This document shows positions 11,028-22,899 of a stretch of 64,000 bases of DNA, in pieces. The translations under genes were made by a program, and so were the position numbers. The notes beneath the pieces were generated by a model. The model searched no databases. It had not been told where the DNA came from and saw nothing but the letters and a program-made list of their open reading frames with translations. Location of the stretch: contig JAUJOD010000001.1 in assembly GCA_030447865.1 (NCBI GenBank), forward strand, positions 186,001 to 250,000. Direction: 5' to 3'. The stretch is from Nocardioidaceae bacterium (GTDB taxonomy: Bacteria; Actinomycetota; Actinomycetes; Propionibacteriales; Nocardioidaceae). Every line of letters begins with the position of its first letter. Positions within the stretch are counted from its first letter, which is position 1.

Positions 11028-12266
11028 GTGCCACACGAGGAGGACTTTGCCCCCGACTCCGAGGGGTTGCACGAGGCCCTGCGCCGGCTGATCGAGGTCC
11101 GAAGCCAGCGGGGGGACCCGCATGTTGACCCCGACTCGGTACTGCAGTTGCCGTCGGCCCTACCGGAAACCGGTGTTGGCGGTCGCGCGGCGCTCGACGT
11201 GTTGGCGGGACCAGCGCTGGAACAGGCCAGCAGGTTGGACCATCCGGGGTTCCTGGCGCATATGGACCCGCCTACCCCATGGATGACGTGGGCGGCTACC
11301 GCCTGGGCGGCTGCCCTGAACCAGAACCTTCTCCACCCGGACACAGCCCCGATCGCCAGGCAGCTCGAGGGCAAGGTCATCGACTGGCTAGCGCCTGCTT
11401 TCGGGATGGACGGCGGGCATCTGGTTCCTGGCTCGACAATCGCCAACCTCACCGCGTTGTGGGCGGCCCGCGAGCTGACCGGAGCCCGTCGGGTCGTCAT
11501 CTCGACCGCTGCGCACCTCAGCATCGCCAAGGCCGCGCGGATACTGGGCCTGGAGCTGGTGCAGGTGCCGGCCGATGACCAGCAACGGCTACGCGTGGAC
11601 TTGTTGCCTGATGACCTCGCCGACGCTGTCGTGGTGCTGATCGCCGGCACGGTGGCCACCGGCGCAATGGATCCGCTCGACCTGGGGCATGGTGCAGCGT
11701 GGGTGCACGTGGATGCCGCCTGGGCAGGTCCACTCCGGCTGTCGAAGCATGCCCGGCTGCTCGACGGCATCGAGGCCGCTGACTCAGTGGCGATCTCGGC
11801 ACACAAGTGGCTCTACCAACCCAAGGAGTGTGGCGTCGTTTTGTTCGCCGATGCGGAGCCGGTGCATGCTGCACTCAGCTTCGGTGGCGGCTATCTGGCG
11901 GCGCCCAACATTGGGCTGCTCGGTTCTCACGCCAATACAGCGCTGCCGCTGGCGGTCACCCTGCTCGCCTGGGGGCGTGCTGGCGTCGCCGGTCGCAATG
12001 AGGCTGACATGGCCACGGGCGACCGACTTGCCGACCTCGTCAGCGACGCCGCCGACCTCGAACTCTGGCGCCGCCCCACTACCGGCATCGTGAACTGGCG
12101 CCCGCGCGACGTAGCCGCCACCGCGGTGAGGTCCCGGCTCCAGGATGCATGGGTCAGCGTCGCGGATATCGCCGGCCACAGCTGGTTCCGTTCTGTACCA
12201 GTCAACCCGCTGGCCGACCCCCAGCACGTCGTCAACGCCGTACGCCGTGCCCTCACGCAACGCTAG
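11028..12266 (+). CDS. Group II pyridoxal-dependent decarboxylase family protein
   Basis: 412 residues, GTG start. The N-terminal region (LDHPGFLAHMDPPTPWMTWAA) resembles the substrate loop of aromatic amino-acid and glutamate decarboxylases. The PLP site is seen as HVDAAWAGPLRLS followed by SADSVAISAHKWLYQPKEC, where the lysine of AHKW forms the Schiff base. It is somewhat shorter than classical aromatic amino-acid decarboxylases (about 480). The substrate is unknown. The frame stays open for 23 codons after the TAG, see findings. Confidence 0.85.
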   Translation: MPHEEDFAPDSEGLHEALRRLIEVRSQRGDPHVDPDSVLQLPSALPETGVGGRAALDVLAGPALEQASRLDHPGFLAHMDPPTPWMTWAATAWAAALNQNLLHPDTAPIARQLEGKVIDWLAPAFGMDGGHLVPGSTIANLTALWAARELTGARRVVISTAAHLSIAKAARILGLELVQVPADDQQRLRVDLLPDDLADAVVVLIAGTVATGAMDPLDLGHGAAWVHVDAAWAGPLRLSKHARLLDGIEAADSVAISAHKWLYQPKECGVVLFADAEPVHAALSFGGGYLAAPNIGLLGSHANTALPLAVTLLAWGRAGVAGRNEADMATGDRLADLVSDAADLELWRRPTTGIVNWRPRDVAATAVRSRLQDAWVSVADIAGHSWFRSVPVNPLADPQHVVNAVRRALTQR

Positions 12267-12466
12267 CGGCGGTCCCTCCTTGCGGCGCTGGCCATCGCCG
12301 TGCTGATGTGGGCGGCCCTGCCCGCCTGGCTGGCCTAGTCGGCGGGGCCAGCGGGCTCGTTGGCCGTGCAGTTGTCGACTACGTCGAGCGGCACGTGCCA
12401 TCAGTAGCGGACTGATTGAGAAACCCGGCGGGCGTCGGTGGTCTCGGCAAGGTCGAGCCCCGTACT

Positions 12467-13513
12467 TCACGCGACGACGGTGGTGACCGGCATGGAGGAA
12501 TCCGCGGGCAGGTCCCATGCCGACGGCTCGCGGCCGCGCCGTACCAGCTCTGAGCCGAGAGCCGCGACCATTGCGCCGTTGTCGGTGCAGAGCGCCGGCC
12601 GGGGCACCCGCACCTTGATCTGATGCCTGGCCGCTCGTTCCTCCGCCAGCACCCGCAGCCGGGAGTTGGCTGCCACCCCGCCGCCGATGACGAGGTGCCC
12701 GGCGCCGGTCGCGCGACAGGCGTCGACGGCCTTGCGAGTGAGCACGTCGCAGACGGCCTCTTGGAACGACGCGGCCACATCGGCAACGGGCACCGGCTCG
12801 CCACGCTGCTCACGCGCCTCCACCCAGCGGGCGACAGCTGTCTTGAGCCCGCTGAAGGAGAAGTCGAACCGATGACGTTCGAGGTCGCGGTTGCTCGTCA
12901 GTCCCCGGGGGAAGTCAAGGGTGATGTGACCGCCTTCCCGTGCGGCGTTGTCGATGTGCGGACCGCCAGGGAAAGGTAGGCCGAGCAACCGTGCCACCTT
13001 GTCGAACGCCTCACCAGCAGCGTCGTCGATCGTCGCGCCGAGCGGCTCGACCGCAGCGGTCACGTCGTCGACGAGGAGCAGGCTGGAGTGCCCACCGCTT
13101 ACCAAGAGTGCAACGCAGCGCTCCGGCAACGGACCGTGCTCGAGTTGGTCGACGGCGACGTGCGCCGAGAGGTGGTTGACGCCGTACAGCGGCTTGCCGA
13201 GTGACAACGCGAGGGCTTTGGCGGCCGCTACCCCGACCAGCAACGCGCCGGCGAGACCGGGGCCAGCGGTTACGGCGATCGCGTCCACGTCATCCAGCGC
13301 CACATCGGCTTCGGCTGACGCTCGCTCGATCATCGGGACCATCGCCTCTAGATGGGCGCGACTCGCCACTTCGGGCACGACGCCGCCGAACCGCGCGTGC
13401 TCCTCAACGCTCGACGCGATGGCGTCCGCGAGCAAGGTGTTGCCCTGGACAATCCCGACGCCGGTTTCGTCGCACGAGGTCTCGATGCCCACGACGAGCG
13501 GATCGTCTGCCAC
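12467..13513 (-). CDS. tsaD: tRNA N6-threonylcarbamoyladenosine synthase catalytic subunit TsaD
   Basis: 348 residues from the GTG at 13513, chosen because the conserved family start ([14 protein letters not shown]) follows at once; the 73 upstream in-frame residues are not family-like. TsaD transfers the threonylcarbamoyl group to A37 of ANN-decoding tRNAs. Visible are the metal-binding histidines in NHLSAHVAV, the [10 protein letters not shown] loop, [19 protein letters not shown], and KTAVARW with [11 protein letters not shown]. It is separated from its usual partners rimI-tsaB-tsaE by an opposing secreted-protein gene. Confidence 0.97.
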   Translation of the reverse strand: MADDPLVVGIETSCDETGVGIVQGNTLLADAIASSVEEHARFGGVVPEVASRAHLEAMVPMIERASAEADVALDDVDAIAVTAGPGLAGALLVGVAAAKALALSLGKPLYGVNHLSAHVAVDQLEHGPLPERCVALLVSGGHSSLLLVDDVTAAVEPLGATIDDAAGEAFDKVARLLGLPFPGGPHIDNAAREGGHITLDFPRGLTSNRDLERHRFDFSFSGLKTAVARWVEAREQRGEPVPVADVAASFQEAVCDVLTRKAVDACRATGAGHLVIGGGVAANSRLRVLAEERAARHQIKVRVPRPALCTDNGAMVAALGSELVRRGREPSAWDLPADSSMPVTTVVA

Positions 13514-13682
13514 CTGGCCGATTCTGCCCGAGGAGCTATCGCTTGGCGGGGCACGCCTGCCGCAGGCACGTGCAGATGTGCCTTTGGTGACGTATGCTCC
13601 GTTCAGTTGTCTCCGGTCAATGTGCGTTGACACCAGGCCTGGAGACCCCTCCGACCAGGAACGGCACCAGGTGAACAGCGCC

Positions 13683-15239
13683 ATGCATCGACCTTCGTAC
13701 ATCGTCCGCGCGAGCAAGACCCGCCGCCCCATTCTGACCCTCCTGGGCGTGCTCGCTCTCCCTATCGGTTTGCTCGCTCCGGGTCCGGCGCTGGGCCACG
13801 ACGAGGACGTCCCCCCAGCGAAAGCTGTGCCGTTGGGGGCCGAGCAGACAATCGCCGCCGTCGGGAGTCAGCTTGCCTTCAAGCTTTCGCTGCTGCTCGC
13901 TTCGGGTCCGGCGGTGGCCGGGGACCACGGCAACGACGCCTCGCACTCCGCGAACGCCCACAAACTCGACCGTGAGCCGTTCCAGGCCAGTGGGGACAGC
14001 CACGCCAAAGGCAGTGACCTGGCCTTCCAGGGTCGGCTGGTGGTCGCCGGGGCCTACGAGGGTGTTGGCTTCTTCAGGCGGGTCAACGGCGGAAACGGCC
14101 TGGAGCAAGTCTCGTTCTACGACTGCCCCGGTGCCCAGGCTGATGTCTCGATCAGCGGTGACTATGTCTTCGTGTCGATCGACTCCCCCGGGTCCAACAA
14201 CAAGGAGACCCGCATCTGCAACAACACCCGGACCAACTTGAGCGACAGCTCGCTGGGCAAGGAGGGCATTCGGATCGTCGACATCTCCGACATTCGGAAC
14301 CCGCGTCAGGTGGGGTTCGTGGAGACCGAGTGCGGTTCTCACACCCACACCCTCATCCCCAAGGGCGACACGACGTTTATGTACGTCGACTCCTACCCAA
14401 TTCAGCAATCGGTCAGTTGCAACGATGTCACCCACCCGGAAGGGGAGTTTTCCGTCCTCCGGTTCCCGACCGCCGACCCCACGCGGGCGAGGATCGTCAG
14501 CACCCCCGACGTAATCCCGCCGACCGCGACCGACGCCGTCGGATGTCATGACACCGGCGTTCTGATCCGCCCGGCTAAGCGGGATCTGGCGGTCGCTGCC
14601 TGTCTGGGGGCATTCGCGGTCCTCAACATCGAGCGCCCGGCCAACCCCAAGGTGCTCTCGGTAACCCAGAACCCGTTCATGGAGCTTGACCACTCCGGAG
14701 GCCTGACCTGGGATGGGAAGGTCGCCATCATCAGCGACGAGCACGCCGGAGCTGCCGGTGGCGGCGGCTGCTCACCCAGCTCCGATAGCCAGGTGGGCGC
14801 GATGTGGTACTACGACATCTCCCGGCCGCGCCACCCCGAGCTCAAGGGTCACTTCTCGCTGCCGCGGGTGCCAGTTGCAGACACCCCCGAGGAGCTCGAG
14901 CGCTTCCGGTGCACCACCCACAACTGGAACGTCCTGCCTACCAGGGACCGGTCCCGCTATTTGGCGGTGTCGGCCTACTACTCGGGCGGCCTGGCGGCGG
15001 TGGACTTCAGCGATCCGGCCAACCCCAAGGAGTACGCCCACGTACTTCCCCTGGTAAAGGGCATCAACCCCGACATGTGGTCGGCGTACTGGTACAACGG
15101 CCGCGTCCACAGCAACGAGCACGCGTCGCAGCTTGGTCTCAGCACGTTCGAGATCGACGGATTGGGAAGCGGAAACGTCCGCTTCTTCGCGGACCGGCTG
15201 AACCCGCAGACGCAGGTGGTCGCTGGGCTGGCGCGTTAG
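13683..15239 (+). CDS. Secreted LVIVD-repeat beta-propeller-like protein
   Basis: 518 residues from an ATG at 13683. A basic start is followed by a hydrophobic signal segment ([21 protein letters not shown]) with likely cleavage after ALG. The mature part has spaced repeats of the type [53 protein letters not shown] and [15 protein letters not shown], which match LVIVD-type blades. Several Cys pairs and many His residues (SHTHTLIP) fit an extracellular protein. The function is unknown. It is the only plus-strand gene inside the tsaD-acpS block. Confidence 0.85.
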   Translation: MHRPSYIVRASKTRRPILTLLGVLALPIGLLAPGPALGHDEDVPPAKAVPLGAEQTIAAVGSQLAFKLSLLLASGPAVAGDHGNDASHSANAHKLDREPFQASGDSHAKGSDLAFQGRLVVAGAYEGVGFFRRVNGGNGLEQVSFYDCPGAQADVSISGDYVFVSIDSPGSNNKETRICNNTRTNLSDSSLGKEGIRIVDISDIRNPRQVGFVETECGSHTHTLIPKGDTTFMYVDSYPIQQSVSCNDVTHPEGEFSVLRFPTADPTRARIVSTPDVIPPTATDAVGCHDTGVLIRPAKRDLAVAACLGAFAVLNIERPANPKVLSVTQNPFMELDHSGGLTWDGKVAIISDEHAGAAGGGGCSPSSDSQVGAMWYYDISRPRHPELKGHFSLPRVPVADTPEELERFRCTTHNWNVLPTRDRSRYLAVSAYYSGGLAAVDFSDPANPKEYAHVLPLVKGINPDMWSAYWYNGRVHSNEHASQLGLSTFEIDGLGSGNVRFFADRLNPQTQVVAGLAR

Positions 15240-15253
15240 CCGGCGGTGCAACG

Positions 15254-15700
15254 CTAGAGCGGCTTGTTCAGCACCAGAGCATCGACACCGCCGGCGTAGT
15301 AGCCGCGGCGGCGGTGGATGTCGGCGAACCCCCACGCGGCGTAGAACCTTAGCGCCGCTGAGTTGTCCGCGCCGACCTCAAGCACGATGCGGCGACAGCC
15401 GTGCGAGCGAGCAATGTCGACCAACGCCGCCAGCAGGGCGCTGGCCCGGCGCTCGCGTCGATGCTCTCGGCGTACGGCGATCCGCAAGATGTCCGCGGTG
15501 TCACCGGCGCACATCATCACGGCGTAACCAGCAACCAGCCCGTCACGTGTCGCCACGATGAAATGTCGGCTGGAGCCAGCCGCAGCCGAGCACTCAGCCA
15601 GCACGGCGGCGTGCGACCATGCGTTCGCGCCGAAGATCTCCACCTCGAGGCTGGCGATCTGGTCGAGGTCGCCCAGCTGCGCAACCCGCAGAGCGGTCAC
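15254..15700 (-). CDS. rimI: [Ribosomal protein S18]-alanine N-acetyltransferase
   Basis: 148-residue GNAT enzyme. It starts with the RimI-like LGDLDQIASLEVEIFGANAWS and carries the acetyl-CoA loop region RREHRRERRASALLAALV, then IVLEVGADNSAALRFYAAWGF. Its position next to tsaB, with an ATGA overlap, is standard for rimI. It acetylates the N-terminal alanine of ribosomal protein S18 in the characterised members. Confidence 0.9.
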   Translation of the reverse strand: MTALRVAQLGDLDQIASLEVEIFGANAWSHAAVLAECSAAAGSSRHFIVATRDGLVAGYAVMMCAGDTADILRIAVRREHRRERRASALLAALVDIARSHGCRRIVLEVGADNSAALRFYAAWGFADIHRRRGYYAGGVDALVLNKPL

Positions 15701-16323
15701 AACACCGACTTGCGAGCCGCGGGGGCAGCCACGTCTGGGCGCCGGAGGTAGAGCGGCTCGGGCGGGAGCAGTCGGGCGCGCTGCGCTCCGACCAGCCGGG
15801 CTAGGTCGCTGGCGTCGGGATACTCAGGAGCCACCGCCCGCGGAAAGGACTCGGGGTACAGCACCGCCCCTCGTCCAGCCGCGGGTCCGTCGAATGCCGC
15901 GGTCGACGGCTTGGCTACCGCCGGTTCGCTCAGCCGGGTCCCGGAGGCGTCGTAACGGGCCCAGTAGACCTCCTTGCGCCTAGCGTCGGTCGCCACGACG
16001 AAAGGCTCATCGACGGCTACGCCCACGGCAACCACGTCGAGCGAGCAGACGCCGACGACGGGTACGCCGAGCACAGCGCCCATCGTCCGCGCGGTGACGA
16101 TCCCCACTCGCAGACCCGTGAACGGGCCCGGCCCCACCCCAACCACGATTCGGGTCAGCTGGCGCGGGGAGACGCTGGCCGCGTCGAGGGCCGCAACGAT
16201 TCCCGGGGCGAGCAGCTCCCCATGGCGCAGTGGGTCGACGACGGCGTGGCTGCCGACGACCGACGAGCCATCGTGCACCGCGACGGTCACCGCAGCCGTG
16301 GAGGTGTCAAAGGCGAGCAGCAT
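15697..16323 (-). CDS. tsaB: tRNA threonylcarbamoyladenosine biosynthesis protein TsaB
   Basis: 208 residues of the ASKHA fold that dimerises with TsaD. It begins LLAFDTSTAAVTVAVHD and contains IVVGVGPGPFTGLRVGIVTART, both diagnostic. It lacks the metal-binding histidines of TsaD, as expected of the non-catalytic partner. It overlaps tsaE by 17 bases and rimI by four. Confidence 0.96.
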   Translation of the reverse strand: MLLAFDTSTAAVTVAVHDGSSVVGSHAVVDPLRHGELLAPGIVAALDAASVSPRQLTRIVVGVGPGPFTGLRVGIVTARTMGAVLGVPVVGVCSLDVVAVGVAVDEPFVVATDARRKEVYWARYDASGTRLSEPAVAKPSTAAFDGPAAGRGAVLYPESFPRAVAPEYPDASDLARLVGAQRARLLPPEPLYLRRPDVAAPAARKSVL

Positions 16324-16924
16324 TGCGCTCCTGGACCGTCTGCGCTGTCTCGGGTGCGACGGAAGACGTCTCCGGCGCGAGCGCTGAGCGAAGCGGTACG
16401 CCGCCCCAGCGGGACCCGACTGGCGTGACGGTGATCAGCCGACCCTCCTGCCCATCCGGGTCGTCCAGCACCTGCTCGTCCCGCCCGGAAGCAGCCGCCG
16501 CACGGACAAGATGCACGTGCAACCGGTCAGCCGCCAGCGGCTCGGCCACGCCCTCCCCCCACTCCACGACGGTCACCGCGTCGTCGATGAATGCGTCGAC
16601 GTCGAGGTCGTCGAGCTCGACGCGCCCACCCAACCGGTACGCGTCAACGTGCACCAACGAGGGACGACCGGGCTGCTGCGCTGGGTGGACCCGAGAGATG
16701 ACAAAGGTAGGCGAGGTGACCTCGCCCCGCACCTCCAATCCGGCCCCGATGCCCTGGGTGAGCGTGGTCTTGCCCGCTCCCAGACCACCCGCGAGGATGA
16801 CCACATCGCCGGGCTCCAGCAGAGCAGCCAGCCGGCGCCCGACCTCGGCCGTCTGCTCAGCCGACCGCGTGCGCAACTGCACGGGCACCATCACCGGCGC
16901 TGACCCGGCGCCCGCGTCACTCAA
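16307..16924 (-). CDS. tsaE: tRNA threonylcarbamoyladenosine biosynthesis ATPase TsaE
   Basis: 205 residues. The P-loop is GGLGAGKTTLTQGIG (about 47-61), followed by VTSPTFVISRVHP and HVDAYRL, then VVEWGEGV, the conserved TsaE core. It powers turnover of the TsaB-TsaD complex. The C-terminal 45 residues after LHVHLV are an extra low-conservation tail that ends inside tsaB. It overlaps the hydrolase gene upstream by eight bases. Confidence 0.96.
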   Translation of the reverse strand: MSDAGAGSAPVMVPVQLRTRSAEQTAEVGRRLAALLEPGDVVILAGGLGAGKTTLTQGIGAGLEVRGEVTSPTFVISRVHPAQQPGRPSLVHVDAYRLGGRVELDDLDVDAFIDDAVTVVEWGEGVAEPLAADRLHVHLVRAAAASGRDEQVLDDPDGQEGRLITVTPVGSRWGGVPLRSALAPETSSVAPETAQTVQERNAARL

Positions 16925-18032
16925 CGCGTGGCCCGGTGCGCTCGATCAGTCGGGAAAGCGCCGCGTTGACCTCGTCGTACCGCTCCAGCAACACCATGTG
17001 CCCAGCACCAGCAAGCTCGACGAACTCGGCAGTGGGCAGTTGTTCAGCAATGCGCCGGCTGTGGGACAGCGGAGTGACGAGGTCGTTTGCTCCGCACAAG
17101 AGCAGCGTCGGGACCTTGGAGAGTGCGGCGAGCGCCGGGTACTTGTCGTACTCGTCGAAGCCTGGGTAGAAGTCAGCTATTACTCCGAACGGGGTGGCCG
17201 CCAACATCTCGTCCACGAAGTCGACGTACTCCCGAGGCACCGGCCCCCCGAAGGCGAACGCGCGCGTGACGACGACACCAAGGTCGGAGCTGGCACGGCG
17301 GCCGGTCTCTACCAGTCGCGGAGCGCGAGCCAACGTGGCGACAACCGCCGGTGAGAGCTTGTGCGCGAAGCGCCCTGGCAGCCCGGGCAGTCCCAAGGCC
17401 CCCGCCTTCAGGCCGCCGGCGCTCGTTGAGATCATCGCGGCTCCGACAATGCGCGACCCGAACCACTCCGGCCGCTGATCGGCCAGCGCGACGATCGTCA
17501 TGCCACCCATCGAGTGACCGACCAGCACGACCGGATCATCTGGGACGAGTTCGTCGAGTACGGCGGCGAGGTCCCTCCCGAGCTGGTCGATCGTGCACTG
17601 CTGCGGCCGAGACCGCCCGGATCGGCCGTGCGAGCGCTGATCGTAGAACACCATCCGGACCTTGCCCCCCAGCTCCGCCCGCTGGAAGTGCCAGCAGTCG
17701 AGGTTCAACGCGTGGCCGTGCACGAAGACCAGGGTGGGCGGCCGGGCCGATGGGGTGGCGACCGCAGCCGTCATCTCCAGCTCATCGACCTCGGCGTGAA
17801 GCTCCAGCGAGTCGTCGGCGACGACGACGCGAGGCTTTGCGCGCAGTGATCCCAACGGCTCGTCCGTTGGGATGCGCCGCTGCGTGACCTTGCGCTCGGC
17901 CAGGACACCAGCTGCCGCACCGGCGACGAGCACCCCGATCGCCGCCCCGGCGATGCCGGCGTACCGCTTGACGACGCTCGGCTTGGCCACGTACCGCCTG
18001 GCGGCGTACCGCCTGGTGAAGGGGCCGATCAC
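16917..18032 (-). CDS. Alpha/beta hydrolase with N-terminal membrane anchor
   Basis: 371 residues. A basic start is followed by one hydrophobic helix (about 27-46, AGAAIGVLVAGAAAGVLA). The rest is an alpha/beta hydrolase: oxyanion region VFVHGHALNLDCW, nucleophile elbow VLVGHSMGGMTI, acid in LLCGANDLVTPLSHS and histidine in GAGHMVLLE. It is commonly found between alr and tsaE in actinobacteria. The substrate is unknown; a lipid or ester is plausible given the membrane anchor. The start overlaps the alr stop as ATGA. Confidence 0.9.
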   Translation of the reverse strand: MIGPFTRRYAARRYVAKPSVVKRYAGIAGAAIGVLVAGAAAGVLAERKVTQRRIPTDEPLGSLRAKPRVVVADDSLELHAEVDELEMTAAVATPSARPPTLVFVHGHALNLDCWHFQRAELGGKVRMVFYDQRSHGRSGRSRPQQCTIDQLGRDLAAVLDELVPDDPVVLVGHSMGGMTIVALADQRPEWFGSRIVGAAMISTSAGGLKAGALGLPGLPGRFAHKLSPAVVATLARAPRLVETGRRASSDLGVVVTRAFAFGGPVPREYVDFVDEMLAATPFGVIADFYPGFDEYDKYPALAALSKVPTLLLCGANDLVTPLSHSRRIAEQLPTAEFVELAGAGHMVLLERYDEVNAALSRLIERTGPRVE

Positions 18033-19198
18033 CGCGCGCCTTCTCCGACATACCGACGCGGAACCCTGGCGCCGATCCGCGAGACGATCTCGTAGCCGAT
18101 GGTGTCGGCCGCCTGCGCCCAGTCAACCGCGGTCGGCTCACCACGCGCGGCCTCCCCGAACAGAACGACGTCGTCACCTGCCCGCGCCTCGTCGTCACCG
18201 ATGTCGACGACGAACTGGTCCATACACACCCGACCGGCCACCCGGTGCCGTCGCCCGTTCAAGAGCACCGGTCCCCGGCTCGACGCGTGTCGAGGCACGC
18301 CGTCGCCATATCCCACCGGCACCAGGGCCACCGTGGTCTCACGGTCGGTGACGTAGGTATGACCGTAGGAGACGCCAAGTCCTGCGCCGACCCGCTTCAC
18401 CAGCGCCAGTGCGGCGCGCAGGGTCATGGCGGCTTTGAGCGGGACCGGGCTCGAGCCGTCAGCGAACGGCGTCACCCCGTAGATCGCGATCCCCGGGCGT
18501 ACCAGGGTGAACCACGTCTGCGGAGCAGCCAGCACCGCCCCGGAGTTGGCCAGGTGTACGTGCCGGGGCTCCAGACCGGCCGCGCGTGCCTCGTCTACCC
18601 CAGCCTCGAACGCGGCTGTTTGGTCCGTTATCGACGGGTGACCGGGCTCGTCGGAGCGAGCCAGGTGCGACCAGACGCCGGTGACCTCGATGTCGCCGTC
18701 CACCTGCCCCTTTGCGGCGGCCGCGGTCAGCTTCGTCCACTCGTCGGGGCGCGCTCCACCGCGGCCGAGCCCCGAGTCAAGCTTGAGCTGTACGGCGGCC
18801 CGCTCGCCCACCCGGTTGGCCGCCGACGCGATCTCCAGCAGTTGGGCACTCGAGTATGCGGACAGCTCCACACCGGCGGTGATCCCCTCGTCGTACCGCT
18901 CACCGGGAACGGCCAACCAGCTGAGGATTGGACCCGTGTCACCAGCCGCCCGGAGCTGCAGCGCCTCATCGAGAAAGGCCACGCCGAGCCAGCTGGCTCC
19001 GCCTGACCGGGCAGCGCGGGCCGATTCGACGATGCCGTGCCCGTAGCCGTCGGCCTTGACGACTGCCATCACGTCCCGGCCACCGACGTGGCCGCGCAGG
19101 GCGGCGACGTTCGCGCTGATGGCGTCCAGGTCGATGACCGCCTCGGCGCGTGGCCTGAAGTCACCGCTTCCGGGCGATTCCGTTGAGCGGGTCGTCAT
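18029..19198 (-). CDS. alr: Alanine racemase
   Basis: 389 residues. PLP lysine is in AVVKADGYGHG and the catalytic tyrosine in GLGVSYGHTYVT. RVCMDQFVVDIGD is also diagnostic. It interconverts L- and D-alanine for peptidoglycan. It lies 64 bases after nnr and is coupled to the hydrolase downstream. Confidence 0.97.
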   Translation of the reverse strand: MTTRSTESPGSGDFRPRAEAVIDLDAISANVAALRGHVGGRDVMAVVKADGYGHGIVESARAARSGGASWLGVAFLDEALQLRAAGDTGPILSWLAVPGERYDEGITAGVELSAYSSAQLLEIASAANRVGERAAVQLKLDSGLGRGGARPDEWTKLTAAAAKGQVDGDIEVTGVWSHLARSDEPGHPSITDQTAAFEAGVDEARAAGLEPRHVHLANSGAVLAAPQTWFTLVRPGIAIYGVTPFADGSSPVPLKAAMTLRAALALVKRVGAGLGVSYGHTYVTDRETTVALVPVGYGDGVPRHASSRGPVLLNGRRHRVAGRVCMDQFVVDIGDDEARAGDDVVLFGEAARGEPTAVDWAQAADTIGYEIVSRIGARVPRRYVGEGAR

Positions 19199-19262
19199 GA
19201 TGCGTCCATTGTGTCAACCCGAGCGGATGCCGCTGCGATGCAGCCCGCAGGCGCGGAAGCAG

Positions 19263-20642
19263 TCAGTGAGCTAGAGCGCGGATCACCACAGGGAGCGCGT
19301 CGACGACCGACGAGGCGCTGATCGGCCCACCGGCTGAGGCGATCGTCGCCGCGACGCCGTGCAGCCAGGCACCCACCGAGGCAGCGTCGAAGCCCGACAT
19401 CCCGGCCGCCAGCAGCGTCCCAATGACCCCCGACAGCACGTCACCGGATCCGGCCGTGGCCAGCCACGGCACCCCCGTCGTGTTGACCCGGAAGCGACCG
19501 TCGGGCGCGGCGATGACCGAGTGCGCACTCTTCAGCAGCACAACGGCATTCCAGCGCGACGCGGCCGCTCGAGCGAAGCCCAGCATGTCGTTCTCGACCT
19601 CCGAGCGCTCCCTGTCGAGCAGCCGAGCCAACTCTCCGGCATGCGGCGTCAGCACCACCGGACCGTCACAGCGGGAGGGAAGAAACCGCAGACCGTCGGC
19701 ATCGACCACCGTCGGCAGCCGCTCCCCCAACACCCGCGCCACCTCGTTGCCGAGATCGTCCCCGAGGCCCGGCCCGACCACCCACGCCTGCACCTGACCG
19801 GAGCCGACGACGACCTCGGGGTGCCGCTGGCGAACGAGCTCAGCGCTGGCCCCGTCGTACCTGACCATTCCCGCCAACCCGGTCGCAACGGTCGCCGACA
19901 CCACCAGCAGCCCGGCACCGGTGTACTGCGGCGAGCCGGCCACGACGCCCACGACGCCGCGGCTGTACTTGTGCGCAAGCGGGCCCGGCTGCGGGAGCAG
20001 CCGGCGTACGTCGTCGGGCTGCAGCACCTCGATCACCGGCTCCGCGAGGTACGGCGCCAAGCCGATGTCGACGAGCTCCACAACGCCGGCGGCGGCGGCA
20101 GCCGGCTGGACGAAGTGGGCGGCCTTGTGCGTTCCGAACGTCACGGTCAACTCAGCCGTCACGTGCGGCCCGTCGACCGCGCCGCTGTCGACGCCCACCC
20201 CACTGGGTACGTCGACGGCGACCACCGGCGCCGTCAGGGCAGCCACCACCTCTGCTGCTCGACCGCGAAGCCCCGGCTTGCCGCCGATGCCCACGATGCC
20301 GTCGAGCACGAGGTCAGCGTCACCAGCCGGCTCGTCGACGACGACCCCGCCGCCGCCGCGAAGGTCAGCCAACCCCGCCTGGTGCGCCGTCTCGCCGAGC
20401 AGCACAGCCGCCACCCGAGCGCCGCGGTGGGCCAGCCGAGCCCCAGCAAACAGCGCGTCCCCTCCGTTGTCGCCGCTGCCCACCAGAATCAGCACCCGGC
20501 TGCCGTAGACACCACCGAGATAGTCAGCGCAGGCGCTCGCGAGCCCGGCAGCGGCGCGCTGCATCAGGGCGCCAGCAGGCAGCGTGCGCATGAGCGCCGC
20601 CTCGGCGGCGCGCACGTGGTCGACGCTATGGACTAGCCGCAT
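19263..20642 (-). CDS. nnr: Bifunctional NAD(P)H-hydrate epimerase / ADP-dependent dehydratase
   Basis: 459 residues from the ATG at 20642, whose first bases overlap the acpS stop. N-terminal epimerase (YjeF_N) domain with VGSGDNGGDALFAGARL and VAVDVPSGVGVDSG; C-terminal ribokinase-like dehydratase (YjeF_C) with VLTPHAGELARLL, VLLKSAHSVIAAP and ATAGSGDVLSGVIG. It repairs damaged NADHX and NADPHX. The bifunctional fusion is normal in bacteria. Confidence 0.95.
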   Translation of the reverse strand: MRLVHSVDHVRAAEAALMRTLPAGALMQRAAAGLASACADYLGGVYGSRVLILVGSGDNGGDALFAGARLAHRGARVAAVLLGETAHQAGLADLRGGGGVVVDEPAGDADLVLDGIVGIGGKPGLRGRAAEVVAALTAPVVAVDVPSGVGVDSGAVDGPHVTAELTVTFGTHKAAHFVQPAAAAAGVVELVDIGLAPYLAEPVIEVLQPDDVRRLLPQPGPLAHKYSRGVVGVVAGSPQYTGAGLLVVSATVATGLAGMVRYDGASAELVRQRHPEVVVGSGQVQAWVVGPGLGDDLGNEVARVLGERLPTVVDADGLRFLPSRCDGPVVLTPHAGELARLLDRERSEVENDMLGFARAAASRWNAVVLLKSAHSVIAAPDGRFRVNTTGVPWLATAGSGDVLSGVIGTLLAAGMSGFDAASVGAWLHGVAATIASAGGPISASSVVDALPVVIRALAH

Positions 20643-20643
20643 G

Positions 20644-20994
20644 TCAGCCCTCCAGCACGACGACAGCTGACGCGATCCCGGCGTCGTGCGACAGCGACAC
20701 ATGAACCGACGAGACTCCGAGCTCGGCAGCCCGCGCAGCCACCCCGCCAGCCATCGTCAGACAAGGCCGACCCCGGGAATCGTTGTGCACCTCCGCGTCG
20801 AGCCAGTGCAGTCCACCCGGCGCGCCCAACGCCTTGGCGAGCGCCTCCTTCGCGGCGAACCGGGCCGCCAACGAGGCCAAGGGCAACTGCGCCTCGACGG
20901 CGGTGAACACCCGCGCGCGGAGGCCGGGAGTGCGGTCGAGGGTCTGCCGGAAGCGGTCGACGTCGACAACGTCGATACCCACTCCGACGATCAC
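20644..20994 (-). CDS. acpS: Holo-[acyl-carrier-protein] synthase
   Basis: 116 residues from the GTG at 20994, chosen because the family start [13 protein letters not shown] follows directly; the 55 upstream residues are unlike the family and lie in glmS. The Mg/CoA residues are in [10 protein letters not shown] and [13 protein letters not shown], and the C-terminal [15 protein letters not shown] is typical. It transfers 4'-phosphopantetheine from CoA to acyl carrier protein. It lies just after glmS. Confidence 0.95.
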   Translation of the reverse strand: MIVGVGIDVVDVDRFRQTLDRTPGLRARVFTAVEAQLPLASLAARFAAKEALAKALGAPGGLHWLDAEVHNDSRGRPCLTMAGGVAARAAELGVSSVHVSLSHDAGIASAVVVLEG

Positions 20995-21007
20995 CGCTGC
21001 CTGGCGA

Positions 21008-22852
<1,845 letters not shown>

Positions 22853-22899
22853 GGCGCTCAGCCTACCTAGCCGAGCGGGCCACTGCTGTGCACGCGACA

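Noticed and set aside
13514-13732. N-terminal extension of tsaD
   Set aside because: The extra 73 residues are not family-like; the GTG at 13513 precedes the conserved start.
22853-22899. glmS ribozyme or riboswitch
   Set aside because: The spacer to coaA is only 47 bases, too short for one, and glmS ribozymes are typical of Firmicutes.
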